Assembly: GCA_017464345.1 (NCBI GenBank) | Contig: JAFUAH010000017.1 | Span: 40,640 to 104,639, forward strand | Length of the DNA: 64,000 nucleotides | Reading direction: 5' to 3' | Source: Bacteroidaceae bacterium | Lineage (GTDB): Bacteria; Bacteroidota; Bacteroidia; Bacteroidales; Bacteroidaceae | Part shown: positions 49,837 through 58,945 of the stretch, one piece after another | How positions within the stretch are numbered: position 1 is the first letter of the stretch | Layout: every line of letters begins with the position of its first letter | Made by a program: the position numbers and the translations under genes | Notes under the pieces: model-generated | What the model was told of the DNA's origin: nothing | Databases searched by the model: none | The model's input: the letters and a program-made list of their open reading frames with translations, nothing else

Positions 49837-51599
49837 TTTTTGATTTCGTCCTGCGAGGGCCGCTCTATGTCGAGCTTATATTTCTTTATTATCTCTATAA
49901 TTTGCTGCTGTATTTTGGCCGGATTCTCTCCCTTCAGTGTCTGTACCAGATTGTAGCCAGCCTTGCGTAGAATGGGGATGACGGATTCTGGGATGCCCAA
50001 GGCTGTGTATGCCTCGTCCTTATCACGCGGAGCACGCACTTCGGGCTTCATTTGGGGGAAGAGCATGACTTCACCTATCTGAAATTTGCCGGTAAGAAGC
50101 ATGACAAGGCGGTCGATGCCTATGCCGATGCCAAAGGTGGGAGGCATCCCGTACTGCAGGGCACGCAGAAAGTCCTGGTCGATAATCATAGCCTCGTCGT
50201 CGCCCTTCTGTGCCAGACGCATCTGCTCCTGAAAGCGCTCCTCCTGATCGATGGGATCGTTCAATTCGGAGTAGGCGTTGGCCAGTTCCTTACCATTTAC
50301 CATCAGTTCGAAACGCTCCGTCAGCCCTGGTTTGGAACGATGCATCTTGGTCAGTGGCGACATCTCCACAGGATAGTCTGTGATGAAGGTCGGCTGGATG
50401 AACGTACCCTCGCAGGTCTCACCGAAGATTTCGTCAATCAGTTTTCCCTTACCCATGGTGTCATCCACCTCGATGCCCAGTCGTTTGGCCACATCGCGAA
50501 TCTCGTCCTCCGTCATGGGGTAGAGGTCGTAGCCCGTTTTTTCCTTGATTGCATCGAGTATGGGCAGACGCTGGAAGGGAGCCTTGAAGGAAATAAGTTT
50601 TCCATCGATCTCGACCTCTGGTTTGCCATTTACTGCCGTGCAAATCTGTTCCAGCATCCGTTCTGTGAAGCCCATGCCCCAGTTCAGATCCTTGTAACTG
50701 ATGTAGAGTTCCATGCAGGTGAACTCAGGGTTGTGGGTACGATCCATACCTTCGTTGCGGAAGTTTTTGCCAATCTCGTAGACCCCCTCGAATCCGCCCA
50801 CAATGAGGCGTTTCAGATAGAGTTCCGTAGCGATGCGCATGTACATGTCAATGTTCAGTGCATTGAAATGTGTGATGAAGGGCCGGGCTGAAGCGCCGCC
50901 AGGGATGCTCTGCAGTGTGGGTGTCTCCACCTCCGTGTACCCTGCTCCGTCCAGAATTTGGCGCATAGTGCGCAGTATGGTGGCCCGCTTCAGGAAGGTC
51001 TCTTTTACACCGGGATTGACAATGAGATCCACGTAGCGCTGACGGTAGCGTAGTTCCGGGTCGTCGAAAGAGTCGAATACGTTACCTTCGGCATCGGTCT
51101 TAACGATGGGGAGGGGCTTCAGGCTCTTACTCAGCACGGTCATATCCGATACGTGGACACTGATTTCACCCGTCTTGGTACGGAACACATAGCCACGGAT
51201 GCCAATAAAATCGCCCAAGTCCAGACACTTCTTAAACACGACATTATAGAGGTCCTTGTTCTCGTCAGGACAGATGGCATCGCGCTGTATGTACACCTGG
51301 ATGCGGCCTTTCGAGTCTTGCAGTTCAGCAAATGCAGCCTTGCCCATGATGCGCTTGCTCATGATACGCCCGGCTATGCTCACCTGGGGGCTATTCTCTG
51401 CCGTTGCCGTCTCGTGCACGTCGTTGCCTTCCTCATCCTTGCCGATGACGGGCAGGTCTACAAAATTCGCTATGATGTCGGCGCTCCATGCCGTGACCGG
51501 ATATTCGGCAGCGGGATAGGGATTGATGCCCAGGTCGCGCAACTGCTGTAGGTTATTGCGGCGAACGATTTCCTGTTCGCTCAGTTCCAGTATATTCAT
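49824..51599 (-). CDS. lysS: Lysyl-tRNA synthetase, class II
   Basis: LysRS (591 residues) charges tRNA-Lys. The OB-fold anticodon-binding domain (VSIAGRIMSKRIMGKAAFAEL) is followed by class II motif 2 (FRNEGMDRTHNPEFTCME) and motif 3 (GIGIGIDRLVMLLTG). A C-terminal extension after position 500 (YTALGIPESVIPILRKAGY, IIEIIKKYKLDIERPS) is usual for Bacteroidota. A perfect promoter lies 50 bp upstream. Confidence 0.97.
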   Translation of the reverse strand: MNILELSEQEIVRRNNLQQLRDLGINPYPAAEYPVTAWSADIIANFVDLPVIGKDEEGNDVHETATAENSPQVSIAGRIMSKRIMGKAAFAELQDSKGRIQVYIQRDAICPDENKDLYNVVFKKCLDLGDFIGIRGYVFRTKTGEISVHVSDMTVLSKSLKPLPIVKTDAEGNVFDSFDDPELRYRQRYVDLIVNPGVKETFLKRATILRTMRQILDGAGYTEVETPTLQSIPGGASARPFITHFNALNIDMYMRIATELYLKRLIVGGFEGVYEIGKNFRNEGMDRTHNPEFTCMELYISYKDLNWGMGFTERMLEQICTAVNGKPEVEIDGKLISFKAPFQRLPILDAIKEKTGYDLYPMTEDEIRDVAKRLGIEVDDTMGKGKLIDEIFGETCEGTFIQPTFITDYPVEMSPLTKMHRSKPGLTERFELMVNGKELANAYSELNDPIDQEERFQEQMRLAQKGDDEAMIIDQDFLRALQYGMPPTFGIGIGIDRLVMLLTGKFQIGEVMLFPQMKPEVRAPRDKDEAYTALGIPESVIPILRKAGYNLVQTLKGENPAKIQQQIIEIIKKYKLDIERPSQDEIKKWTE

Positions 51600-51648
51600 C
51601 TCTGTTTAATTACGAGTTACGAAATGCTATCTTCTATATTCTCGTCTG

Positions 51649-51680
51649 CAAAGGTACGAATAAGCACGCGATTTCACAAA
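51649..51680 (-). promoter_or_regulatory. Promoter of the lysS-gpsA operon
   Basis: On the minus strand TTTG (51680-51677), 20 bp, TACCTTTG (51656-51649). Confidence 0.8.
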
Positions 51681-51802
51681 TTTTGAAGCGGCGTAATCGT
51701 TCCTTTTGCACGCTTTCGTCGCGAAAACGGGAAAAGGATGGTGGGACAGGGCCGCATACCCCCTTTGCCAGAACGAGACAAATCCATGCCACTGAAATGA
51801 TT

Positions 51803-54001
51803 TTAGCAATCTGTCATCTGGCGTAATACCAGATACACCTCGTTATATGAGACATCATCCGGGCAGAGCGGAGTTAGTGCCGATGGGGTTACACTAGCCA
51901 AGGGAAGTTTCGATGCGGTTACATATTCGAACGTCACTTGCCGAATGACAGCCTGATGCTCTGGCGAAACGAGGTCGTCCAATGTCACTTCGCCCGTGGG
52001 CAGGAAGTGTTCGAGATGATGTATGACAGTGGCGAGGGCCAGCCCACGCTCTTGGGCTATCGTTTCGGGATTCATGCCCTGCCGGAAGAGACGCAAACTC
52101 GTATCCCTGGTCTTCTCCTTGTTTTTTTTCGCTTCCTTTGCCTTATGGGCCTTTTTTTCACTGCGCTGCTTAATCTTTTTCTCATCCATGGCATCAAGTA
52201 TGGCTATTTGCTTCTGCCGGAGATAGGAACTGACAGAGAAGTCCTCTTCGGCCATGCGTTCCAACAGATAGCACCGCGAGAGCCATGCATGGCGCAGGTC
52301 AGACAATGTGGTATCCAAGCGATGCATGGCCTGCTTATTGTTGGTTCTCACTTCGCCCGTCCGGGCCAATGGGGAGGAGAGTATCGTCTCCAGTTCCTGG
52401 GCAAAGTAGGCCGAAGCCTTCTGCACACGTTTCCGGAAGGGCGCGTCGTTCAGAGTTTCAAAGGGGGTCCGGTCGATGAGCAGGCGCCACTTGTCAGCCA
52501 CACTCCCCACGCGCTGTCGCAATTTCTCGAGGGTCTGTTTATGGAGGTAGGTCAAGTGGGCATGGTTATGGTAGAAATATTCGTTGAAGAGGCGCAAAAG
52601 GTAGTCCTCGCCGAAGAGGATGGTACGGAAGTCGAAAAGTTCGAGCAAGAGGTGGCGATGATGCTCTTGTTTCAGCATCGGCAGTTGGTTTATGCTGCGC
52701 TTGGCCTCGCCCTCCTGCTGAGCGATGTAGGCATCCACCCGTGGGTCGTTGATGACGGCCTGCAGCGTGAGTGGCGAGGCCATCCACAGCCCCTCCAAAG
52801 TACGACAACGGCTCAGAGCCACATAGACCTGGCCTGGGGCAAACGACTGGTGGGCATCGATGATGGCGTGGTCGAAGGTCAGCCCCTGACTCTTGTGTAT
52901 CGTGATGGCCCAGGCCAACCGCAGGGGGAGCTGTGTGAAGGTACCGACGACCTCGGTCTTGATTTCGCGCGTCACCTCATTCAGCGTATAGCGATTGTTC
53001 TCCCACTCCTGTGGTTCCACCTCTATCTGTTGCCCATCATCGACACAGCGAACGGTGACGTGCTCCGCATCGGTCATAACCACCTGTCCGATGCGCCCGT
53101 TGTAGTAGCGCCCGTCGGGATCGTTCTTGATGAACATCACCTGTGTGCCCACTTTCAGTTCCAGAACCTCGCCGGTGGGATAGGCATAGTCGGGAAAGGT
53201 GCCACGGATTGTGGCCTCATAGCGAAAGGCTGGCGTAGTAAGTTTCCTCAGTTCCCTCTCATTGTAGAGGTTGGCCTGGTGGTTGTGTGTCGTCAGACGG
53301 ATGGCCCCCTCCCTATGCTGTGGGAGGCCTTGGGAAAGATTCTGCCTGTTCAGTATTGCCAGGTCTTCCATGGTGGGTTTCCCCTCACGGATGCGGTTGA
53401 GGATGGCAATGAAACGTTCGTCCTGCTGGCGATAGACGTGTTCCAGCTGGATGGTCACATACTCGGTCTGCGCCAGCGCCTTGGAGCCGAAGAAGTAGGG
53501 CGTGTCGTAGTACGGGCGCAAGATTTGCTCTTCCTCGGGAGTGACGACGGGAGTCAGCTGAGCCAGGTCGCCAATCATCAGCAGCTGCACACCGCCAAAG
53601 GGCAGACTGCGGTCGCGGAAGCGGCGCAGCACGGAGTCTATGGCATCCAGCAGGTCACTTCGCACCATCGATATTTCGTCTATGATAAGCAGGTCAAGCA
53701 AGGCTATGATTTTACGTTTCTCCTGGCTAAAGTTAAATTTACTCCTTACCTGAGCATTCGGCACAAAGGGAGAAAGGGGCAACTGGAAGAAGGAATGTAT
53801 CGTCGTCCCGCCAGCATTGATGGCAGCCACGCCAGTGGGAGCCACCACGATGCTGCGCTTATACGAGTGTTCCACCACCCTCTTCAGGAACGTAGTCTTC
53901 CCGGTCCCTGCCTTTCCGGTCAGGAATATGCTACGTCCCGTATGCTCCACGAAATCCCATGCCTGGTGTTGTTGCATGTTTGTCTCTAAGCTATTGTTCA
54001 T
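51803..54001 (-). CDS. Pif1-like helicase with C-terminal HTH domain
   Basis: A 732-residue superfamily 1B helicase. Walker A is LTGKAGTGKTTFL near 28-40, Walker B LLIIDEISMV, and later motifs are MIGDLAQLTPV, WAITIHKSQGLTFDHA and VYVALSRCRTLEG. The C-terminal 250 residues include a basic coiled segment (EKKAHKAKEAKKNKEK) and a helix-turn-helix-like domain (LFRQGMNPETIAQERGLALATVIHHLE), as in many Bacteroidota Pif1 proteins. Its likely role is in replication or repair. Start 54001 or 53977. A TAACTTTG box lies upstream (plus-strand 54051-54058). Confidence 0.88.
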   Translation of the reverse strand: MNNSLETNMQQHQAWDFVEHTGRSIFLTGKAGTGKTTFLKRVVEHSYKRSIVVAPTGVAAINAGGTTIHSFFQLPLSPFVPNAQVRSKFNFSQEKRKIIALLDLLIIDEISMVRSDLLDAIDSVLRRFRDRSLPFGGVQLLMIGDLAQLTPVVTPEEEQILRPYYDTPYFFGSKALAQTEYVTIQLEHVYRQQDERFIAILNRIREGKPTMEDLAILNRQNLSQGLPQHREGAIRLTTHNHQANLYNERELRKLTTPAFRYEATIRGTFPDYAYPTGEVLELKVGTQVMFIKNDPDGRYYNGRIGQVVMTDAEHVTVRCVDDGQQIEVEPQEWENNRYTLNEVTREIKTEVVGTFTQLPLRLAWAITIHKSQGLTFDHAIIDAHQSFAPGQVYVALSRCRTLEGLWMASPLTLQAVINDPRVDAYIAQQEGEAKRSINQLPMLKQEHHRHLLLELFDFRTILFGEDYLLRLFNEYFYHNHAHLTYLHKQTLEKLRQRVGSVADKWRLLIDRTPFETLNDAPFRKRVQKASAYFAQELETILSSPLARTGEVRTNNKQAMHRLDTTLSDLRHAWLSRCYLLERMAEEDFSVSSYLRQKQIAILDAMDEKKIKQRSEKKAHKAKEAKKNKEKTRDTSLRLFRQGMNPETIAQERGLALATVIHHLEHFLPTGEVTLDDLVSPEHQAVIRQVTFEYVTASKLPLASVTPSALTPLCPDDVSYNEVYLVLRQMTDC

Positions 54002-54111
54002 CTCTGAGCATGTATTGGGATTGCGCCATCGTCTACGGTGGCTGCTACTGCAAAGTTACGGAAATTTGAGAGTAGAACGAAATAATTTCATTTATTTCTT
54101 ATGCAGAGCTG

Positions 54112-54262
54112 GTGCTTTTTAGTCCTGTACGGGTTGAAGGTTCGTCCCGTACGGGTCGGGGCACTGTCCCGTACGGGTTAGAGTCCCAACCTATGCAGGA
54201 CGGAGGCTCAAGCTATCAACGCGTGCGCACACATGCGTATGTGCGCATATATTTATAGATAG
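54112..54262. repeat. GC-rich palindromic element upstream of pgi
   Basis: CCTGTACGGG, two copies of CCCGTACGGG (a perfect 10-bp palindrome) and CCCAACCTATGCAGGACGGAG are followed by CTATCAACGCGTGCGCACA and TGTGCGCAT, which form a stem. The order matches the element at 20.38-20.55 kb. The remaining 54263-54296 shows nothing. Confidence 0.7.
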
Positions 54263-54296
54263 GAAGTATGTCCTGATAGTATACCCTGCCAGAGAA

Positions 54297-54364
54297 TTTA
54301 GGTACTCACACTCGGAAATGCTCAAATTTATTTGGCATTTCGCTCGCTTAATCGTACCTTTGCA
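54297..54364 (+). promoter_or_regulatory. pgi promoter block, duplicated elsewhere
   Basis: The 68-bp block ends with TTTG (54331-54334), 20 bp, TACCTTTG (54355-54362). It is identical at 64 of 68 positions to a block on the minus strand at 57922-57989 upstream of a lipoprotein gene. Confidence 0.8.
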
Positions 54365-54431
54365 CCCGTGAAAATGAAGTGAACCGAATCATTGCAAAAC
54401 GAAAAAACAAACTCAAATACACACTAAGATT

Positions 54432-55796
54432 ATGAAACTTGACATCACACAGGCACTCATCAGTGCCGAGAAAGTTAATGCACTAAAAAGCAAGGTTGAA
54501 GAAGCACAAGTAGCGCTGGAGCAGGGCACCTGCCCGGGCAACGATTTCCTGGGTTGGCTGCACTTGCCTTCGAGCATCACGCCTGAATTCATCGCAGAGA
54601 TTCAGCAGACGGCCGACGTGCTCCGCAAGGAGTGCGACACCGTGGTGGTGGCCGGCATCGGCGGCTCCTATCTGGGTGCCCGCGCCATCATTGAGGCACT
54701 GGCCAATAGTTTCCAGTGGCTGGTCAGCGCACAGGCTGAAATTCAAAATTCAAAATTCAAAAAAGAGAATCCCGACGTGCTCTTCGCCGGTAACAACATC
54801 GGCGAGGACTACCTCTACGAGCTGACAGAGTACCTCCGTGGCCGCAAGTTCGGCGTCATCAACATCTCCAAGTCGGGCACCACGACCGAGACGGCCCTGG
54901 CCTTCCGCCTGCTGAAGAAGCAGTGCGAGGAGCAGCGTGGTAAGGACGTGGCCCGGAAGGTCATCGTGGCCATCACCGATGCCAAGCGTGGTGCTGCCCG
55001 CACGTGTGCCGACAAGGAGGGCTATAAGTCGTTCATCATCCCCGACAACGTGGGTGGCCGTTTCTCGGTGCTCACGCCCGTGGGCCTGCTGCCCATCGCC
55101 ATTGCCGGCTTCGACATCGCAGCCCTCGTCAAGGGTGCGCAGGACATGGAGCGCCAGACCGCCGTCGGCGTACCCTTCGAGGAGAACCCCGCTGCCCAGT
55201 ACGCTGCCGTGCGCAACGCCCTGTATCAGGAGGGTAAGAAGATAGAAATCGTGGCCAACTACCAACCGAAGTTGCACTACATCGGCGAATGGTGGAAGCA
55301 ACTCTACGGCGAGAGCGAGGGCAAGGACCACAAGGGCATCTTCACCGCTGCCGTTGACCTGACCACCGACCTGCACTCGATGGGCCAGTGGATTCAGGAC
55401 GGCGAGCGCAGCATCTTCGAGACGGTCATCTCCGTGGCCCGTCCCGAGCACACCTTGCTCTTCCCCAGCGACGAGGAGAACCTGGACGGCCTGAACTTCC
55501 TGGCCGGCAAGCGCGTGGACGAGGTGAACAAGATGGCCGAGCTGGGCACCAAGTTGGCTCACGTGGACGGCGGCGTGCCCAACCTGCGCATCGAACTGGA
55601 GCGTCTGGACGAGTACAACCTTGGTCAGTTGATTTACTTCTTCGAGAAGGCTTGCGGCATCTCGGGTCTCGTGCTCGGTGTGAATCCCTTCAACCAGCCC
55701 GGCGTGGAGGCATACAAGAAGAATATGTTTGCCCTGCTCGGCAAGCCCGGATACGAAGCCGAAACGGTAGCTATTAAGCAGAGGCTTAATCACTAA
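54432..55796 (+). CDS. pgi: Glucose-6-phosphate isomerase
   Basis: Pgi (454 residues) interconverts glucose-6-phosphate and fructose-6-phosphate in glycolysis. Conserved segments: [16 protein letters not shown] near 77-92, [37 protein letters not shown], and the late active-site [11 protein letters not shown] and [18 protein letters not shown] short stretch before [10 protein letters not shown] ([15 protein letters not shown]) is encoded by three ATTCAAA heptamers at 54741-54760, replacing the usual linker. It has a strong duplicated promoter. Confidence 0.96.
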   Translation: MKLDITQALISAEKVNALKSKVEEAQVALEQGTCPGNDFLGWLHLPSSITPEFIAEIQQTADVLRKECDTVVVAGIGGSYLGARAIIEALANSFQWLVSAQAEIQNSKFKKENPDVLFAGNNIGEDYLYELTEYLRGRKFGVINISKSGTTTETALAFRLLKKQCEEQRGKDVARKVIVAITDAKRGAARTCADKEGYKSFIIPDNVGGRFSVLTPVGLLPIAIAGFDIAALVKGAQDMERQTAVGVPFEENPAAQYAAVRNALYQEGKKIEIVANYQPKLHYIGEWWKQLYGESEGKDHKGIFTAAVDLTTDLHSMGQWIQDGERSIFETVISVARPEHTLLFPSDEENLDGLNFLAGKRVDEVNKMAELGTKLAHVDGGVPNLRIELERLDEYNLGQLIYFFEKACGISGLVLGVNPFNQPGVEAYKKNMFALLGKPGYEAETVAIKQRLNH

Positions 55797-55941
55797 TTCA
55801 AAAGTCAAAGTATCGCACGGGATTCATCAATGAAGATGAGTATAATTCGATTTACTCCGATTGCCAAGAACTGCGTAAACTGATGGGCGCCATCATCAGG
55901 ACGACAAAGCGTAATAAGCAAAAGAAGGAGGACACATTTTG
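55797..55941 (+). pseudogene. Remnant of a four-helix-bundle (S23-type) gene
   Basis: Between pgi and the HAD gene one frame reads YRTGFINEDEYNSIYSDC, then QELRKLMGAIIRTTKR, and ends in TGA at 55939-55941. It resembles the C-terminal helix pair of the 23S rRNA intervening-sequence/four-helix-bundle family. No start codon or N-terminal part exists here, so it is a truncated leftover. It is preceded by AATTCAAAAGTCAAAG units. Confidence 0.45.
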
Positions 55942-56637
55942 AATTTTGAATTGAATAATTTTGAATTAACAGGACGGCTTCGTGCCGTCCTGTTCGACAT
56001 GGACGGCGTGCTGTTCGACAGTATGCCGAACCATGCGTACGCTTGGAGCCACGCAATGACGGACTTCGGCCTGAAGATGGAACCCGAGGAGGTGTATATG
56101 AACGAAGGGCGAACGGGCAAGGGGACTATCAACATCCTCTCGCAACGTTTTTGGGGACGCGACGCAACAGACGAGGAAGTGCAACAGATTTATGATGCCA
56201 AGAGCGCTCTCTTCGACTCCCTGCCCGAAGCGCAGCCCATGCCAGGTGCTATGGAGGTGTTAAAGAAGATACGCGCCCGGGGACTCATGCGCGTCATCGT
56301 CACGGGCAGTGCCACCCACGCCTTGCTCGACCGTGTGAATGCGGCTTTCCCCGGCATCTTCTCGCCCGAACTGATGGTGACGGCCTTCGATGTCAAGCAC
56401 GGCAAACCTAATCCCGAGCCCTACCTCATGGGACTGCAAAAGGCCGGCATCGGCCCGGAGGAGGCCATCGTCGTGGAGAATGCCCCTCTGGGCATACAAG
56501 CAGCCCGTGCTGCTGGCATCTTTACGATTGCCGTCAACACGGGCCCACTGAAGGATGAAGTATTGCGTGAGGCCGGAGCCAACGTTGTCCTGCCCTCCAT
56601 GCTGCACTTGGCCGCCCATTGGCAGGAGTTCTTCTAA
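55939..56637 (+). CDS. HAD family phosphatase (beta-PGM-like)
   Basis: A 232-residue haloacid-dehalogenase hydrolase of the beta-phosphoglucomutase/phosphatase type. FDMDGVLFDS holds the nucleophile and acid Asp pair, VIVTGSATHALLDRV is motif II, HGKPNPEPYL motif III with Lys, and VVENAPLGIQAARAAG motif IV. No ATG precedes the DMDG motif. The best start is TTG at 55939 after AAGGAGG (8 bp), giving MNFELNNFELTGRLRAV. Those first codons come from GAATTTT-type repeat units, so the native start was probably replaced. The substrate is unknown. Confidence 0.82.
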   Translation: MNFELNNFELTGRLRAVLFDMDGVLFDSMPNHAYAWSHAMTDFGLKMEPEEVYMNEGRTGKGTINILSQRFWGRDATDEEVQQIYDAKSALFDSLPEAQPMPGAMEVLKKIRARGLMRVIVTGSATHALLDRVNAAFPGIFSPELMVTAFDVKHGKPNPEPYLMGLQKAGIGPEEAIVVENAPLGIQAARAAGIFTIAVNTGPLKDEVLREAGANVVLPSMLHLAAHWQEFF

Positions 56638-56646
56638 TTCCTAAGT

Positions 56647-57264
56647 CTATCTTATAAAATTCGTGCGCACCTGGGGCTCAAGCTCCGGGTGCCCTTGTTT
56701 TTGCACGTCCAAACGGTGCACCATCCAGGCCATGTTACGCCCCAGCGTGCGCATGGTCTGCATGCCTTCCTCGTCCTGAGCAACTTGTCCGGGTGTCTGG
56801 CCGTAAGCCATGTTCCAGTACTGCGAGCTGACAACAGGCATGGAGAGTATAGTGAAGTACTTGTTCAGGCGGTCGAAGGCCGCCGATGCCCCACCCCTGC
56901 GACAGACCACGACGCTGGCCGCCGGTTTGTACTGCAGTTCGCGCCCGTGGGCATAGAACACGCGGTCCAGCAGGGCACAGAGCGAGCCGTTGGGACCGCC
57001 ATAATAGACGGGCGAACCGACAATGAGCCCATCAATGCCCTCGCGTATGGCACGCAGCACCTGGAAGTAGAGCTCGTCGTGGAAGGTACAGCGTCCCGTT
57101 CGTCCACACATGCCACAGGCTATGCAGCCCTGCACGGCCCGTTTGCCGATACTGATAATCTCCGTCTCTATGCCCTCCTGGTTCAGGGTCTTTGCCACTT
57201 CGCTCAGAGCCGTGAAGGTATTCCCCTGCTCACGTGGGCTTCCGTTGATAAGCAACACTTTCAT
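56647..57264 (-). CDS. Flavodoxin-like NAD(P)H oxidoreductase
   Basis: A 205-residue FMN protein of the NADPH-dependent FMN reductase/iron-sulfur flavoprotein type. The phosphate loop LINGSPREQGNTFTAL is at 5-20, a cysteine cluster CIACGMCGRTGRC near 47-59 and GSPVYYGGPNGSL near 83-95 follow. The Cys spacing could hold an Fe-S cluster. The substrate is not known. It is convergent with the HAD gene. Confidence 0.85.
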   Translation of the reverse strand: MKVLLINGSPREQGNTFTALSEVAKTLNQEGIETEIISIGKRAVQGCIACGMCGRTGRCTFHDELYFQVLRAIREGIDGLIVGSPVYYGGPNGSLCALLDRVFYAHGRELQYKPAASVVVCRRGGASAAFDRLNKYFTILSMPVVSSQYWNMAYGQTPGQVAQDEEGMQTMRTLGRNMAWMVHRLDVQKQGHPELEPQVRTNFIR

Positions 57265-57339
57265 GTCGGTGGTTTAAAGAAATAGTGATTTAGAGGTATG
57301 CAATGGTACGAATTAACTATGAGACACACGTGACGTTGT

Positions 57340-57897
57340 TCATACTCCTTCATCACTGCCGTAACTCGTCGAATCTCCATCCTCATAGTCAAGATTGTCG
57401 TCTTTGACATAGGAATAGCTACCGTCATCAGCAACGGTCATGAGGAATGGTCTGGACATGTCGCTGTCCGGGAAGCTAACGGCTATGGAAAAGACCAGGC
57501 CCTGACCAGACTCCACACGCAAGAAACGGATGCCGTCCAGTATGGCGCCCTGATAGAAGTTTGCATCTATGCTGTTGGAGAAGACGGCCTTGGTGAATGT
57601 CTTGCTGAAATAAGCCTGTCCATCGCGACGGAGCGTCAAGTGGATGGTGTTATCACGGTAAAGGTCGTCCATGTCGTCCTGGACCTTAGGCAGCGAGTCG
57701 CAGGCCTGACGCAGGATGTCATAGACATACAGATGGGTGCCCATCCGCACACTGTCCGTCACGTGCAGAGTGGGCATCTCGCGAACGACGACCTCGTGCA
57801 CCGGAGCCACCCAGGCATCCGACTTATTCTCCTTGTTCCCGCAAGCGGCCAACAGGGTTAAGACCATCCCAACCAGCAGTAGTTTTGCATTTTTCAT
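57340..57897 (-). CDS. DUF4738-like lipoprotein
   Basis: A 185-residue predicted lipoprotein: MKNAKLLLVGMVLTLLAACGN with lipobox LAAC, then a small soluble domain with MPTLHVTDSVRMGTHLYVYDILRQ, TLRRDGQAYFSKTFTKAVF and ILDGIRFLRVESGQGLVFSI. It resembles the Bacteroidota DUF4738 family. Its function is unknown. An open upstream frame to 57954 lies inside the promoter. It is driven by the duplicated 68-bp promoter block. Confidence 0.7.
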   Translation of the reverse strand: MKNAKLLLVGMVLTLLAACGNKENKSDAWVAPVHEVVVREMPTLHVTDSVRMGTHLYVYDILRQACDSLPKVQDDMDDLYRDNTIHLTLRRDGQAYFSKTFTKAVFSNSIDANFYQGAILDGIRFLRVESGQGLVFSIAVSFPDSDMSRPFLMTVADDGSYSYVKDDNLDYEDGDSTSYGSDEGV

Positions 57898-57921
57898 AAT
57901 CTTTTCAGTTAGAAAATATAA

Positions 57922-58036
57922 TGCAAAGGTACGATTAAGCGAGCGAAATGCCAAATATATTTGTGCATTTCCAAGCGTGAGTACCTAAAACTGAAGGTTA
58001 AAGGCACGATTAAGCGAGCGAATTGCCAAATATATT
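57922..58036 (-). promoter_or_regulatory. Duplicated promoter block plus decayed second copy
   Basis: On the minus strand 57989-57922 is the 68-bp block also found at 54297, with TTTG (57955-57952), 20 bp, TACCTTTG (57931-57924). A second core copy lies upstream at about 58036-57997, where the -7 box has decayed to TGCCTTTA. On the plus strand a TATCTTTG box at 58038-58045 probably serves the IMPase gene. Confidence 0.75.
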
Positions 58037-58058
58037 GTATCTTTGTACCGACAAACTT

Positions 58059-58877
58059 ATGACAACAAATATGGAACAGACACTTTTGCCCCTGCTCCGC
58101 GAAGTGGAACAGGTGGCCCGACGGGCTGGAGCATTCCTGCGCCGCGAGCGAGAAGACTTCACGATGGAACGGGTGGAACAGAAGCACGCCCACGACTACG
58201 TATCGGATGTAGACCGACGGTCGGAACGTCTCGTCGTGGATGAGCTGCACAGCCTACTGCCCGAAGCCGGATTCGTCACCGAGGAGGGATTGGGCACCTT
58301 CCGAAACGAGGAACGCTACTGGGTCATTGACCCTTTGGACGGTACGACAAATTTCATTCACGGACTGCGCACTTATGCCGTTAGCATTGCTTTATGCAAG
58401 GGGAGTGAGATAGAACTGGGAGTTGTATATGATGCCGCAGTCGATGAGATGTTCTCTGCCTATCGCGGAGGCGGTGCATGGCTGAACGGCCGCCCCATCC
58501 ACGTTAGCACACATCCATTCTCCCAGGCACTGATGGGAGTAGAGCTCCCCTACAATGCCGAAGGCTATGCCTCTTTTGGTCTGTCGGTGCTCCGGCATCT
58601 CTATGGCCGTGTCGGTGGTATCCGCATGAACGGTTCGGCCGCCATTGCCCTCTGCCACGTGGCTGCAGGCCGTCTCGACGGCTGGCTGGAAAAATATCTC
58701 GGTCGCTACGACTACATGGCCGGTGCCATCATCGTGCAGGAGGCCGGCGGACAGATGACGGACTTCTATGGTTCTCCCGAGTTTACGATGGGTGACAACG
58801 TCGTCGCCACTAATGGACAGTTCCATGACGAGTTGCTTTCCGTAATCAGGCAATATGCTGCAAATTATAAAGAATAG
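58059..58877 (+). CDS. Inositol monophosphatase family protein
   Basis: A 272-residue Mg-dependent phosphatase of the IMPase/SuhB/CysQ group. Metal ligands: VTEEG (Glu pair), IDPLDGTTNFIHG (Asp, Asp) and GRYDYMAGA (Asp). It may act on inositol phosphates, PAP or another small phosphate; sequence alone does not tell. Start ATG 58059 (MTTNMEQTL) or 58071. The region upstream is the promoter of the divergent lipoprotein gene. Confidence 0.87.
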   Translation: MTTNMEQTLLPLLREVEQVARRAGAFLRREREDFTMERVEQKHAHDYVSDVDRRSERLVVDELHSLLPEAGFVTEEGLGTFRNEERYWVIDPLDGTTNFIHGLRTYAVSIALCKGSEIELGVVYDAAVDEMFSAYRGGGAWLNGRPIHVSTHPFSQALMGVELPYNAEGYASFGLSVLRHLYGRVGGIRMNGSAAIALCHVAAGRLDGWLEKYLGRYDYMAGAIIVQEAGGQMTDFYGSPEFTMGDNVVATNGQFHDELLSVIRQYAANYKE

Positions 58878-58878
58878 C

Positions 58879-58909
58879 TTGCCCCTTACCAAAAATAATA
58901 TTATCTTTG
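58879..58909 (+). promoter_or_regulatory. Promoter of the superoxide dismutase gene
   Basis: TTG (58879-58881), 20 bp, TATCTTTG (58902-58909), 37 bp before the ATG at 58946. Confidence 0.65.
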
Positions 58910-58945
58910 TCCCTGTCTAACCCCATAATAAATTATTCCATACCT

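Noticed and set aside
51938-53989. 683-residue open frame opposite the Pif1-like helicase
   Set aside because: Antisense shadow; the helicase motifs on the other strand are decisive.
54750-55808. 352-residue frame opposite pgi
   Set aside because: Antisense shadow of codon bias; pgi is unambiguous.
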